Numbered from the stretch's first letter, positions 17,900 through 26,631 are shown. The stretch: DNA of 64,000 bases from Paractinoplanes pyxinae (GCF_026626335.1 NZ_JAPNTZ010000008.1:372001-436000), one strand, 5' to 3'. The notes: a model not told the origin generated them from the sequence alone. Made by a program: numbers and translations.

Positions 17900-19096
17900 C
17901 TAGGAGCCGAATTCGGCCGCGTCCACGACATGCTCGGCGATGGCCAGGCTGGAGGTCGCCGCCGGTGAGGGGGCGTTGCGCACGGCCGTGATCGGGCCGA
18001 GGCGGTGGATGCGGAAGTCGTCGACCAGCGCGCCGTCGCGGTCGAGAGCTTGCGCGCGTACGCCGGAACCCGCCCGCACCACGTCGGCCGCCAGGATCTC
18101 GGGCACGTAGCGGCGGGCCGCCTTCATGTAGGCGCGCTTGGACACCGACCCGTACATCTCGCGCACGCCCGTCCGCCAGTGCCGGGCGGCCATCCGCCAC
18201 ATGCCGGGCCAGCCCGCGATGCCGGCGAGGTCGCGCGCCGACACGTCACCCCAGCCGTAGCCCTCGCGCGCGGTGGCCAGCACGGCGTTCGGCCCCACCT
18301 CGAGCTCGCCGCTGACCCGCCGGGTGAAGTGCACGCCCAGGAACGGGTAGCGCGGGTCGGGCACCGGATAGATCATGCCCCGCACCAGCCCCGCCTTCTC
18401 GGGCCGGACCTTCATGTACTCGCCGCGGAACGGCACGATCCTCGGAGCCGCCGCGTCCCCGGCCAGCCGGGCCACGGAGTCACTGTGGATGCCCGCGCAG
18501 ATGATCAGGCGGTCGACCGCGACCTGCTCGGACGCCGACGAGACGGTCAGCCGGCGGCCCTCGCTGATGCCGGTGACCCGGAAGCCGAACCGGACCTCGC
18601 CGCCGCCGGCCACCACGTCGTCCGCGAACGCCCGCGTCACGCCCGGGAAGTCGGTGATCGCGGTGTGCGGCGAGTGCAGCGCGGCCAGCCCGGAGGCGTG
18701 CGGCTCGATCTCGCGGATCCCCTCGGGGCCGACGCGGCGCAGGCCCGGCACCTGGTTGGCCTCGGCCCGGGCGGCCAGCGCGTCCAGCCGGGCCACGTCC
18801 TCGGTGGTCACCGCGACGACGAGCTTGCCGCATTCCTCGTACGCGATCCCCCGCTCGGCGCAGTATTCACGCAGCTGCGCGCCGCCACGCGTACACAATC
18901 GCGCTTTGAGACTGCCCGGTGTGTAGTAGATGCCGGCGTGCACGACGCCCGAGTTGTGCCCGGTCTGGTGGGCCGCGACGCGATCCTCCTTCTCGAACAC
19001 CACGACCCGCGTGCCGGGCCGCCGCCGCGTCACCTCACGCGCGATGGCCAGCCCGACAATGCCCGCCCCGACGACCCCGACGACCTCATCCGCCAT
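17900..19096 (-). CDS. lhgO: L-2-hydroxyglutarate oxidase
   Basis: 398 residues, a DAO-family FAD flavoenzyme that oxidises L-2-hydroxyglutarate to 2-oxoglutarate. The dinucleotide-binding GxGxxG lies at the N-terminus (GVVGAGIVGLAIA). It is followed by the acidic end of strand two (VVFEKE) and the family signatures HQTGHNSGVVHAGIYY and GSLKARLC. Further on are RGEYMKV, PVPDPRYPFLGVHFT and the C-terminal AGSGVRAQALDRDG. Full length for the family. It lies 26 bp downstream of the hybrid kinase, so it may be at the distal end of the iron-locus operon, or have its own promoter. Confidence 0.9.
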   Translation of the reverse strand: MADEVVGVVGAGIVGLAIAREVTRRRPGTRVVVFEKEDRVAAHQTGHNSGVVHAGIYYTPGSLKARLCTRGGAQLREYCAERGIAYEECGKLVVAVTTEDVARLDALAARAEANQVPGLRRVGPEGIREIEPHASGLAALHSPHTAITDFPGVTRAFADDVVAGGGEVRFGFRVTGISEGRRLTVSSASEQVAVDRLIICAGIHSDSVARLAGDAAAPRIVPFRGEYMKVRPEKAGLVRGMIYPVPDPRYPFLGVHFTRRVSGELEVGPNAVLATAREGYGWGDVSARDLAGIAGWPGMWRMAARHWRTGVREMYGSVSKRAYMKAARRYVPEILAADVVRAGSGVRAQALDRDGALVDDFRIHRLGPITAVRNAPSPAATSSLAIAEHVVDAAEFGS

Positions 19097-19122
19097 GCCT
19101 GACGGTCTACACCAACCGCCGC

Positions 19123-21051
19123 TCAGACCGCCGACCGGGTGCGCCCGGCGAGCGCGTCGTGCACGCCGTGCAGCAGATCGTCGCCGGTGAAGGGCTTCTC
19201 GACGAACGGCGCCCGCGCGTCGAGCACCCCGGTGACGTCGAGCATCCCGTTGCTGTAGCCGGACATGTAGACCACCGGCAGCCCGGGCCGGCGCTCGCGC
19301 AGCAGCTCGACCAGCCGCGGACCGGTCATGTCGGGCATCACCACGTCGGTCAGCACCGCGTCGACGTCCCGGTCGCCCACCACGACCAGCGCCTCGGGCG
19401 CGGTGGCGGCCGCGATGACCTGGTAGCCGGCGACCGTCAGGATCCGGGTGGCCGCCCGCAGCAGCGGCGGCTCGTGCTCGACGACCAGGACCGTGCGGCC
19501 GTCGCCGCCGGGCGGGCGCTCGCGGCGCTCCGGCCGGGCGGGCGCGGCCACCAGCGGCAGATAGATGCGGAAGGTGGTGCCCACGCCGGGTTCGGAGTAG
19601 ACGGCGATCGAACCCCCGGCCTCGCTGATGATCCCGTACGCGGTGGACAGCCCCAACCCGGCCCCCTGGCCCGGCCGGGTGGTGAAGAAGGGCTCGAACA
19701 CCCGCTCGGCGACCTCGGGCGGCATGCCCACGCCGGTGTCGCTGACCAGCAGCCGCGCGTACGGGCCGGGCGGCAGCGCGGGCTGCGGGCCCCGCGCGGC
19801 GGCCGAGATCTCCGCCGTGTTGGCCTCCAGCACCAGCGTGCCGCCGTCCGGCATGGCCTCGCGGGCGTTGTCGGTCAGGCTTTTCAGCACTTGCTGCAGC
19901 TGGGCCGGGTCGGCGCGCACGGTCAGTGGCTCCGGTGCGGGCCGGCCGACGATGGTGATCCCGGGCGACTCACCCAGGGCCTCGCGAGCGTCGGCCAGAG
20001 CCGCGTTGAGGTCCAGATCCTGCGGGCGGGCGCCGTCGCCGCGGGTGAAGGTGAGCAGCTGCCGGGTCAGGTTCTGGGCCCGGCCGGCCGCCGACCGCAC
20101 GTGATCCAGATCCTCGCGTACGCCGGGCTTGTCGCTGTCCTCGATGGCGAACTCGGTGTAGTTGGTGATGATGGCCAGGATGTTGTTGAAGTCGTGGGCC
20201 ATGCCGCCGGCCAGCTTGCCCAGGCTCTCCATGCGCTGCTTCTGGTGGGCCTGTTCCTCCTCGGTGCGGCGCTGATCGGCCGCCTCCTTGAGCGCGCTGA
20301 TCTCGCGGGCGGTGATCGACGCGCCGGTGACCGCGCCCGAGGCGTCCTTGATCGGCGTGACGTTGATCGACAGTTCGAGCGGCGAGCCGTTGCGGTGCAC
20401 CCGCCGGGCCTCGTAGTGGATGCGGCGCTCGCCGTGCCGGATGCGGGCGATCACGGCCATCTGGTCGGCGGCGGCGCCCGCGTCGCCCGAGAAGATGGAC
20501 ATCGGCTGGCCGATCGCCGCCCCCGCGTTGAAGCCGAACAGCCGCTCGGCGCCGCGGTTCCATGCGGTGACCCGGCCGTCCAGGTTGACCCCGATGATGG
20601 CGTCGTCGGTGTGCTCGACCACCGCGGCCAGGAAGCCCCGGTGCTTCTCGGCCGCGTTGCGGGCTTCGAGCTCGCGGGCGTCGGCCTCGGCCAGGCGGTT
20701 CTGCTCGCCCGGGGAGCTGTAGATGGTGCCGCCCTCGAGCAGCACCTTGTAGCTGCGGCGCAGCGTCCAGTAGTAGACGCCGATCACGCCGGTGAAGGCG
20801 TCCCAGACCGCCGACGGCCAGATCCAGCCGCCGCCGAGATGCCCGCCGGGATGGTCGAGGCCGCGGATGGCCATGAAGGCGTGCAACCCGTGCCCGACCG
20901 AGCACGTGAAGAAGATCATCGCAGTCGCCACGCCCAGCTTGTTGGTCCACAGCTGGCGGGCGCGGGCAACCGGCACGATGATCGCCACCATGATCGCGGC
21001 GTAGGCGACCATGATCACCAGGTTGCCGAGAAGATAGACCTGTTCCGGCAC
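19123..21051 (-). CDS. Hybrid histidine kinase/response regulator with ethylene-receptor-like membrane sensor
   Basis: 642 residues, GTG start with AGGA five bases before. Three membrane helices at ~8-30, 38-61 and 78-98. The second contains Cys50-x3-His54 (CSVGH), the copper-binding pattern of ethylene receptors. A coiled linker follows at ~115-140, then a PAS domain at ~140-255. The HisKA region has the phospho-acceptor His286 in GGMAHDFNN. The ATPase domain includes LTDNAREAM, SDTGVGMPPEV and FEPFFTTRPGQGAGLGLST. The C-terminal receiver at ~520-640 has Asp in LTDVVMPDMTG and a conserved Lys in VEKPF. There is no DNA-binding output, so the partner is elsewhere. It begins 7 bp after the phosphopantetheinyl transferase stop, hence likely in its operon. 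Confidence 0.85.
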   Translation of the reverse strand: MPEQVYLLGNLVIMVAYAAIMVAIIVPVARARQLWTNKLGVATAMIFFTCSVGHGLHAFMAIRGLDHPGGHLGGGWIWPSAVWDAFTGVIGVYYWTLRRSYKVLLEGGTIYSSPGEQNRLAEADARELEARNAAEKHRGFLAAVVEHTDDAIIGVNLDGRVTAWNRGAERLFGFNAGAAIGQPMSIFSGDAGAAADQMAVIARIRHGERRIHYEARRVHRNGSPLELSINVTPIKDASGAVTGASITAREISALKEAADQRRTEEEQAHQKQRMESLGKLAGGMAHDFNNILAIITNYTEFAIEDSDKPGVREDLDHVRSAAGRAQNLTRQLLTFTRGDGARPQDLDLNAALADAREALGESPGITIVGRPAPEPLTVRADPAQLQQVLKSLTDNAREAMPDGGTLVLEANTAEISAAARGPQPALPPGPYARLLVSDTGVGMPPEVAERVFEPFFTTRPGQGAGLGLSTAYGIISEAGGSIAVYSEPGVGTTFRIYLPLVAAPARPERRERPPGGDGRTVLVVEHEPPLLRAATRILTVAGYQVIAAATAPEALVVVGDRDVDAVLTDVVMPDMTGPRLVELLRERRPGLPVVYMSGYSNGMLDVTGVLDARAPFVEKPFTGDDLLHGVHDALAGRTRSAV

Positions 21052-21058
21052 GATCGTC

Positions 21059-21709
21059 CTATCGGCCGCTCCCGGCGTCAGCTGAGCGCAGAACGATCGC
21101 GGCGACCACCAAATTGCTTTCGGCCCGCCACCGGCCCTCGAATCCGCTCACCGGGCCGTCGACCAGCAGCCGCACCGTGAAGGTGCCGTCCGGGCGCAGG
21201 ACGGCGTCGGCCTCGGTGAAGTCGAGCCAGCGCTGGGCGAGCGGGAACCACGCCTTGTAGACGGCCTCTTTCACGCAGAAGAGCAGCCTGTCCCAGGAAA
21301 CCCCGCCCGGCTTCAGCTCGGCGATCCGGTCGCGCTCGCCGGGCAGAGAAATGGCGTCCAGTACGCCTTCGGGCAGCGCCTCATCGGGTTCGGCGTCCAC
21401 ACCGATGGTCTTGATGAGTGCGCTGCGGCCGACCACGGCCGCCGCGTAGCCCGGGCAGTGGGTGATCGATCCGACGAATCCGGCCGGCCACCGCGGCGAT
21501 CCGCGCTCGCCCTGCAGGACGGGCGCCGGCGGCACACCGAGCTGAGCGAGGGCCTTCCGCGCGCACCAGCGCCCGGTGGCGAACTCCCGGCGGCGCTTCT
21601 CGACGGCCCGCGCGACCAGGGCCGCCTCCTCCGGGTAGAGCTCGACCGGGGCGTCGTCGCGCCGCTCGGCCCAGGCCGTGAGCCCGGCCGGAAGGATCTG
21701 ATCGATCAT
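21059..21709 (-). CDS. 4'-phosphopantetheinyl transferase (EntD/Npt-like)
   Basis: 216 residues. ATG 21707-21709 overlaps the acyltransferase stop (ATGA). Family signatures: RRREFATGRWCARKAL, VGSITHCPGYAAA, GVDAEPDEALP with the Mg-binding Asp, and FCVKEAVYKAWFP with the catalytic Glu/Lys. These enzymes transfer 4'-phosphopantetheine from CoA to carrier proteins of NRPS, PKS or fatty-acid synthases; the EntD type typically serves siderophore NRPS. No NRPS is in this window, so its target is elsewhere. Its place downstream of the iron box and siderophore-binding protein suggests iron-dependent expression. Confidence 0.9.
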   Translation of the reverse strand: MIDQILPAGLTAWAERRDDAPVELYPEEAALVARAVEKRRREFATGRWCARKALAQLGVPPAPVLQGERGSPRWPAGFVGSITHCPGYAAAVVGRSALIKTIGVDAEPDEALPEGVLDAISLPGERDRIAELKPGGVSWDRLLFCVKEAVYKAWFPLAQRWLDFTEADAVLRPDGTFTVRLLVDGPVSGFEGRWRAESNLVVAAIVLRSADAGSGR

Positions 21710-22281
21710 GCCGGCAGCTCGCGGACGTGCAGAGCGGCGCGCTTGTGCCCGAGGTCGCTGACGTTCAGCAGGCGGAAGCCGGCGCCGACGAACATGCGGC
21801 GGGCCATCTCGTGCCGCTCGTCGGGGTCGGCCAGCAGGCGGCGGCAGCGGGGATCGGCGGCGTGCAGGCCGTCGGCGATCGCACTCACCATCGCGCGGCC
21901 CAGGCCCCGGCCGGTGCGCTCGCGGTCGCCGATGGCCAGGTGCACGCCCAGGTCGTGCGGGTCGGTGTCGTAGTGCAGGCCCACCACGTCGAGCGGCGTC
22001 CGGTAGACCTCGACGTAGGCGAAGGGCCTTCCCTCGTACGAAATAAGCAGAGGCCTCGAATAATCGCCGCTCAGCTGCTCGGCGAGCGCCTCGGCCCACC
22101 GCGCGGGCGGCCAGGCCTGCTCCCAGAACCGCTCGACGTGGGGCTCGCCCATCCACCGGCTGACCAGCCCGGCGTCGTCGTCGCCGGCGGTCAGCTCACG
22201 AACGCTCCAGGGCGCGGCCAGGACAGGGATCGGCGGCGGCCCCGCCGCGACGGGGCCGGCCGTCACCTCACGCGCGGACAC
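21706..22281 (-). CDS. GNAT acyltransferase, IucB/RhbD/MbtK-like (siderophore hydroxamate type)
   Basis: 191 residues from GTG at 22281, 3 bp after the binding-protein stop. It has the Acetyltransf_8 pattern: ERFWEQAWPPARWAEAL, then YVEVYRTPLDVVG, YDTDPHDLGVHLAIGD and the acyl-CoA loop RTGRGLGRAMV. It ends LADPDERHEMARRMFVGAGF. Relatives acylate N6-hydroxylysine or related amines during hydroxamate siderophore assembly (IucB, RhbD) or the mycobactin Lys (MbtK). No lysine/ornithine monooxygenase is seen nearby, so the biosynthetic partners must be encoded elsewhere. Confidence 0.85.
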   Translation of the reverse strand: MSAREVTAGPVAAGPPPIPVLAAPWSVRELTAGDDDAGLVSRWMGEPHVERFWEQAWPPARWAEALAEQLSGDYSRPLLISYEGRPFAYVEVYRTPLDVVGLHYDTDPHDLGVHLAIGDRERTGRGLGRAMVSAIADGLHAADPRCRRLLADPDERHEMARRMFVGAGFRLLNVSDLGHKRAALHVRELPA

Positions 22282-22284
22282 CGC

Positions 22285-23262
22285 TCAGCCGGCCTTAGCC
22301 GCTTCCGAGATCGTCGGCAGGACGTTCTCGATGATGTAGCGCACCGACAGCGGCGTCGGGGTGCGCAGCGCCGAGAACTGAGCGTCGCTCAACGCCTTAT
22401 ACGACCCGCGCTTGACCGAGCCCAGGTTCTTGAACAGCGTGTTGCCCTCCAGCGTGGGCTGCAGCGACTTCTCGGCGTAGTAGACGAGCGTGGTGCCGGC
22501 GTCGAGCACGCCGACCTTCTCGAGGCTGAGCTGCACGGCGAAGTCGTCGCCCTCGAGCGCGGCCACGCCCGGGGCCAGCTTCATGCCGAAGTCGTTGAGC
22601 ATCTTCACACCAGCATCCTTGTCGGAGCGCAGAACGCCGATCGAACCGGCCTCCCACATCTGGCTGAGAGTGAACTCCTTGCCGGCCAGTTCCGGGTGGC
22701 CGGCCTTGGCCTTCGCGATCTCGCCCTCGACCTCGGCGATGATCTGGTCGGCCTTCGCGGTCTGGCCGACCGCCTTCGCGACCTGCTTCAACGTTGTCTG
22801 CCAGGGGTCCTCGAAGGCGCCCGTGGTCTCGTACGCAGTGGTCGGCGCGAGCCGGCTGAGCTTGGCGTACTCGTCGTCGATGTAGTAGTCGCCGCCGGCC
22901 AGGATCAGGTCGGGCGCCAGGGCCGCGATCTTTTCGACGTCGAAGCCGGTGTCGCCCGCGGTGAGCACGGTCGGCTGACCGGTGACCAGCGGCTTGGCCC
23001 AGGCGGTGATGCCGCCCTCGCCCGAGGACTCGGCGATGCCGACCGGCTGCACGCCGAGCATCAGCAGGGCGTCCAGGTCGGCGTCGGACAGCGCAACGAT
23101 GCGCTGCGGGGTGGACTTGATCTCGGCGGTGCCGAGCTTGTGGGTCAGCGTCACCGCTTGCTGCTGCTCGGCCGCGGGTTCGCCGTCGCCACCGCCGCAC
23201 CCACTGAGGAGGCCCAGGCCTACCAGCAGGGCTGCTCCGGCCGCTCGGATCGTCAAGGGCAT
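22285..23262 (-). CDS. Iron-siderophore ABC transporter, lipoprotein substrate-binding subunit
   Basis: 325 residues from ATG 23260-23262 with GAGG six bases upstream; an in-frame GTG at 23274 is the alternative but lies against the operator. A lipoprotein signal peptide ends LGLLSGCGGG (lipobox Cys). The mature part is a class III periplasmic-binding fold (FecB/FepB): IVALSDADLDALLMLG, PDLILAGGDYY, and the helical backbone. Glu residues that dock onto the FecCD permeases are expected on the two lobes. Divergent from the permease-ATPase genes, with an iron-box palindrome in the shared promoter. Confidence 0.9.
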   Translation of the reverse strand: MPLTIRAAGAALLVGLGLLSGCGGGDGEPAAEQQQAVTLTHKLGTAEIKSTPQRIVALSDADLDALLMLGVQPVGIAESSGEGGITAWAKPLVTGQPTVLTAGDTGFDVEKIAALAPDLILAGGDYYIDDEYAKLSRLAPTTAYETTGAFEDPWQTTLKQVAKAVGQTAKADQIIAEVEGEIAKAKAGHPELAGKEFTLSQMWEAGSIGVLRSDKDAGVKMLNDFGMKLAPGVAALEGDDFAVQLSLEKVGVLDAGTTLVYYAEKSLQPTLEGNTLFKNLGSVKRGSYKALSDAQFSALRTPTPLSVRYIIENVLPTISEAAKAG

Positions 23263-23281
23263 GTCGGACCTCACGTTCTAA

Positions 23282-23300
23282 TTAGGTGAGGCTAAGCTAA
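23282..23300. promoter_or_regulatory. IdeR/DmdR-type iron box in divergent promoter
   Basis: The 19-bp dyad TTAGGTGAGGCTAAGCTAA matches the actinobacterial IdeR/DmdR1/DtxR consensus TTAGGTTAGGCTAACCTAA at 17 of 19 positions. It lies 19 bp from the binding-protein start and 40 bp from the permease start. It should repress both transcripts when iron is plentiful. Confidence 0.9.
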
Positions 23301-23340
23301 GCGACGCGGTTCGGAGGGGCAAGTCTGGGGGTACGGCGGC

Positions 23341-24318
23341 GTGATCAAGCGGTTGGTGGCGCTGCTCGCGCTGGCCGTCGCCCTCTCCCTGGCCGTCGGC
23401 GCCCAATGGCTGGGGCTCGGCGAGGTGTGGCGGGCGGTCGTCGATCCGGACCCGGGCGCGCCGGCCACCGCCATCGTGTGGGAACTGCGGTTTCCCCGTA
23501 CGGTCCTGGGCCTGCTGGCCGGCCTGGCGCTTGGGGCGGCCGGGGCGCTGATGCAGGGTCACACGCGCAACCCTCTCGCCGACCCCGGCCTGCTGGGCAT
23601 CTCAGCCGGCGCCTCGTTCGCCGTCGTGCTCGGCATCCAGCTCGGGGCGACCGCGCTGACCGGCTACATCTGGTTCGCCTTCGCCGGAGCGCTGCTGGCC
23701 AGCGTGGCTGTCTTCGGTATCGCGTCCGGACGGCGGGGCGGGCCGACCCCGGTGACGCTGGCCCTGGCCGGGCTGGCGATCAGCGCGCTGCTGGCGTCGT
23801 TCACCCAATCGATCCTGCTGGCCGACAACGCCAGCCTGAACCTGTTCCGGTTCTGGGTGGTGGGGTCGCTGTCGGGCCGGGACTCCACAGTGGCGGCCCA
23901 GGTGGCGCCGTTCATCGCGGTGGGCCTGGTTCTGGCCTTGGTCAACGCGCCGGCCCTGAACGCGCTGGGACTGGGCGAGGACGTAGCGCGGGCGCTGGGG
24001 CAACGGGTGGTTCTGGCGCGCGTGATCGGCGTGGCCGCCGTCGTGCTGCTGGCGGGGGCGGCGACGGCGGCGTGCGGGCCGATCGGGTTCCTCGGCCTGA
24101 TCGTGCCCCATGTTGCCCGTACGGTCGTCGGCCCCGACCATCGCCGGCTGATCCCGGCCGCCGCCCTCACCGGCGCCGCGGTGCTGCTGCTGGCCGACGT
24201 GCTGGGCCGGGTCGTGGTGAGCCCGGGCGAACTGCAGACGGGGATCGTGCTGGCCGCGGTGGGCGCCCCGTTCTTCATCATGCTGGTCCGATCCCGCCGC
24301 GGAGCCGTGAAACTGTGA
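23341..24318 (+). CDS. FecCD-family siderophore ABC permease 1
   Basis: 325 residues, GTG start. About nine to ten hydrophobic helices. FecCD signatures: LRFPRTVLGLLAGLALGAAG, MQGHTRNPLADPGLLGISAG, and GPIGFLGLIVPHVAR near the C-terminus, which includes the loop that contacts the ATPase. Stop overlaps the next start (GTGA). It forms a heterodimer with permease 2 for import of ferric siderophores across the membrane; the substrate is not predictable from sequence. Confidence 0.92.
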   Translation: MIKRLVALLALAVALSLAVGAQWLGLGEVWRAVVDPDPGAPATAIVWELRFPRTVLGLLAGLALGAAGALMQGHTRNPLADPGLLGISAGASFAVVLGIQLGATALTGYIWFAFAGALLASVAVFGIASGRRGGPTPVTLALAGLAISALLASFTQSILLADNASLNLFRFWVVGSLSGRDSTVAAQVAPFIAVGLVLALVNAPALNALGLGEDVARALGQRVVLARVIGVAAVVLLAGAATAACGPIGFLGLIVPHVARTVVGPDHRRLIPAAALTGAAVLLLADVLGRVVVSPGELQTGIVLAAVGAPFFIMLVRSRRGAVKL

Positions 24319-25349
24319 CCCTTCTTCAAGTCCATGTCGGACGGCTTTCGGGGCGCGTCGCGCTGCGGCCGATCGCCGTCGGTGTGGTGGGGCTGGCCCT
24401 CACCGTCGCGGTGGCTGTCTTCAGCATCGGGCACGGCAGCTTCGGCATCGCGCCCGGCAACGTGGTGAGCACCCTGCTCGGCGGGGGCACGGCCGCGCAG
24501 AAGCTGATCGTGCTGGACCTGCGCCTGCCCCGCATCCTGACCGCCCTGCTGGTCGGGGCGGCGCTGGCGGTGTCCGGCGCGCTCACCCAGACGTTCGCCC
24601 GCAACCCCTTGGCCAGCCCCGACGTGCTCGGCGTGACGCACGGCGCCTCGCTCGGAGCGGTCGCCGTGATCGTGCTCGGTGGGGGTGCGGCGATCGGCGC
24701 CGTACCTCTGGCCGCGCTGGCGGGTGCGCTGGTCGCGGCGGCGCTCGTCTACGTGCTCGCGTGGCGGCGCGGGGTCGACGGCTATCGCCTGGTGCTGGTG
24801 GGCATCGGGGTCGGCGAGGTGGTGACGGCCGGCGTCTCCTGGTTCCTGGTACGGGCCGAGATCGTCGACGCCGCCCGGGCCACCATCTGGCTCAACGGCT
24901 CGGTGGCGGGCGCCGACTGGGCCCAGGTGCGCCCACTGGCCCTCGGCCTGGCCGTGCTGCTACCCCTGGCCGTGGCGACCAGCTTCACGCTGCAGGCCCT
25001 GCAGTTCGACGACGACGTGTCAAAGGCTTTGGGCGTACGTCTCCAGTCCGCCCGCTTGGCCGTGGTGCTCACCGCGGTCGCGCTCGCCGCCGCCGCGGTG
25101 GCCGCCGCCGGACCCATCGAGTTCGTGGCGTTCGTGGTTCCGCAGATCGCCCTCCGCCTCTGCGGCGGCTCCCGCCCACCCCTCGTCGTGTCGGCCATCC
25201 TGGGCGCCTTGCTGGTGACCGCGGCCGACCTGGCCGCCCGCTCCGTGCTGCCCGCCCGCGAACTCCCGGTCGGCCTGCTCACCGCGATGGTCGGCGCGCC
25301 CTACCTGCTCTGGCTGCTGACCCGGACCAACCGAAGGACCTCCGCGTGA
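24315..25349 (+). CDS. FecCD-family siderophore ABC permease 2
   Basis: 344 residues from GTG 24315-24317, overlapping the previous stop. Same family as permease 1, with LRLPRILTALLVGAALAVSG, TQTFARNPLASPDVLGVTHG and GPIEFVAFVVPQIA. Ten or so hydrophobic helices. Stop overlaps the GTG of the ATPase gene. Heterodimeric partner in the iron-siderophore importer. Confidence 0.92.
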   Translation: MTLLQVHVGRLSGRVALRPIAVGVVGLALTVAVAVFSIGHGSFGIAPGNVVSTLLGGGTAAQKLIVLDLRLPRILTALLVGAALAVSGALTQTFARNPLASPDVLGVTHGASLGAVAVIVLGGGAAIGAVPLAALAGALVAAALVYVLAWRRGVDGYRLVLVGIGVGEVVTAGVSWFLVRAEIVDAARATIWLNGSVAGADWAQVRPLALGLAVLLPLAVATSFTLQALQFDDDVSKALGVRLQSARLAVVLTAVALAAAAVAAAGPIEFVAFVVPQIALRLCGGSRPPLVVSAILGALLVTAADLAARSVLPARELPVGLLTAMVGAPYLLWLLTRTNRRTSA

Positions 25350-26188
25350 CCGACTCCGCACCGCGCCTGCAGGCCCGGGGCCTGCGCCTCGGCTACGGCG
25401 ACGACATCGTGGTCGACGGCCTCGACCTGGACGTCCCCGACGGCGCGATCACCGCCGTGGTCGGCCCCAACGGCTGCGGGAAGTCGACGCTGCTGCGGGC
25501 GCTCGGCCGCCTGCTCAAGCCCCGCGCGGGCGAAGTGCTGCTGGACGGCCGCCGCATCGACCAGATGCCGACCCGGGAGGTGGCCCGCATCATCGGGATG
25601 CTCCCGCAGAGCCCGGTCGCCCCCGACGGCCTCACCGTGGCCGACCTGGTCATGCGGGGCCGCCACCCGCATCAGAACTGGTTCCGCCAGTGGTCCCCGG
25701 CCGACCAGGACATCGTCACCGAGGCCCTGGCGTGGACCGACATGCGCGACCTGGCCGGCCGCCCGGTAGAGGCCCTATCCGGCGGCCAGCGCCAGCGCGC
25801 CTGGATCTCCATGGCCCTGGCCCAGGGCACCGACGTGCTGCTGCTGGACGAGCCCACCACCTACCTGGACCTGAGCCACCAGATCGACGTGCTCGACCTG
25901 ATCGCCCGCCTGCACCGCGAACGAAACCGCACCATCGTGATGGTCCTGCACGACCTCAACCTGGCCGCCCGCTACGCCGGCCACGTGGTAGCCATGCGCG
26001 ACGGCCGCATAGTCGCCCAGGGCACCCCCACCGAGGTCTTCACCGTCGAGCTGCTGTCCGAGGTCTTCAACTTGTCGGCCCTGGTCGTGCCCGACCCCGC
26101 TACCGGAACGCCGCTGGTGGTCCCGCTACCGCGGCACGGCCCGACGGGAAATGTCGTACCCCGCGCGCAGAATGCCGGGCATGACTGA
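25346..26188 (+). CDS. Siderophore ABC transporter ATPase (FecE/FepC-like)
   Basis: 280 residues from GTG 25346-25348. Walker A GPNGCGKST, Q-loop LPQSPVAPD, signature LSGGQRQRAWISMA, Walker B VLLLDEPTTYLD, and the switch His in VLHDLNLAARY. It has FepC-type features MRGRHPHQNWFRQWSPAD and TTYLDLSHQ. Powers import through the two permeases. Its last 8 bases overlap the start of the VOC gene. Confidence 0.93.
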   Translation: MTDSAPRLQARGLRLGYGDDIVVDGLDLDVPDGAITAVVGPNGCGKSTLLRALGRLLKPRAGEVLLDGRRIDQMPTREVARIIGMLPQSPVAPDGLTVADLVMRGRHPHQNWFRQWSPADQDIVTEALAWTDMRDLAGRPVEALSGGQRQRAWISMALAQGTDVLLLDEPTTYLDLSHQIDVLDLIARLHRERNRTIVMVLHDLNLAARYAGHVVAMRDGRIVAQGTPTEVFTVELLSEVFNLSALVVPDPATGTPLVVPLPRHGPTGNVVPRAQNAGHD

Positions 26189-26540
26189 GCAGACGCACGA
26201 GCACCACGTCATCGACTACATCGAGATCACCGTCGGCGACCTCGCGGCGGCCAAACGCTTCTACGGCGAGGCGTTCGGCTGGCAGTTCAACGACTACGGC
26301 CCCGAATACGCGGGCATCCGCCGCGGCGCGGGCGAGGTGGGCGGGCTCCGGGCGGGCGAGCCGGTCGGCGTCGGCGGGCCGCTGGTCCTGCTGTTCTCGT
26401 CCGATCTGGACGCTTCGGTCGAGGCCGTGCGCGCCGCGGGCGGCCAGGTCGTCGAGGGGCCGTACGAGTTCCCCGGCGGCCGCCGCTTCCACTTCACCGA
26501 CCCCAGCGGCAACGAGCTGGGCGTCTGGTCCGAGAAGTAG
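26181..26540 (+). CDS. VOC (glyoxalase/bleomycin-resistance fold) protein
   Basis: 119 residues from ATG 26181, overlapping the ATPase gene by 8 bp. Contains IEITVGDLAAAKRFYGEAFGW and a final DPSGNELGVWSEK, the paired beta-alpha-beta modules of the vicinal oxygen chelate fold. Members may be metal-dependent enzymes or small-molecule binders. Co-transcription with the siderophore transporter makes a role in siderophore handling possible but unproven. Confidence 0.8.
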   Translation: MTEQTHEHHVIDYIEITVGDLAAAKRFYGEAFGWQFNDYGPEYAGIRRGAGEVGGLRAGEPVGVGGPLVLLFSSDLDASVEAVRAAGGQVVEGPYEFPGGRRFHFTDPSGNELGVWSEK

Positions 26541-26557
26541 CTGCCCCGACCCCCTCG

Positions 26558-26622
26558 CCTCCTCGCCGCCGCCGTGACCCTCGCGCTAGGGCCTCGGCCT
26601 CCTCGCCGCCGTGGCCCTCGCG
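26558..26622. repeat. Two imperfect ~26-bp direct repeats
   Basis: GCCTCCTCGCCGCCG followed by a CCCTCGCG end occurs at 26558-26585 and 26598-26622, in the gap between the convergent VOC and S66-peptidase genes. C-rich on the + strand. It may serve as a bidirectional transcription barrier, but no hairpin is evident. Confidence 0.5.
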
Positions 26623-26631
26623 GTGGGTGCC

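Noticed and set aside
17025..18200. Extended methyltransferase beginning upstream of 17843
   Set aside because: The added residues are Arg/Pro-rich and lie over the 3' end of lhgO; ATG 17843 has a strong GGGAGGGG site.
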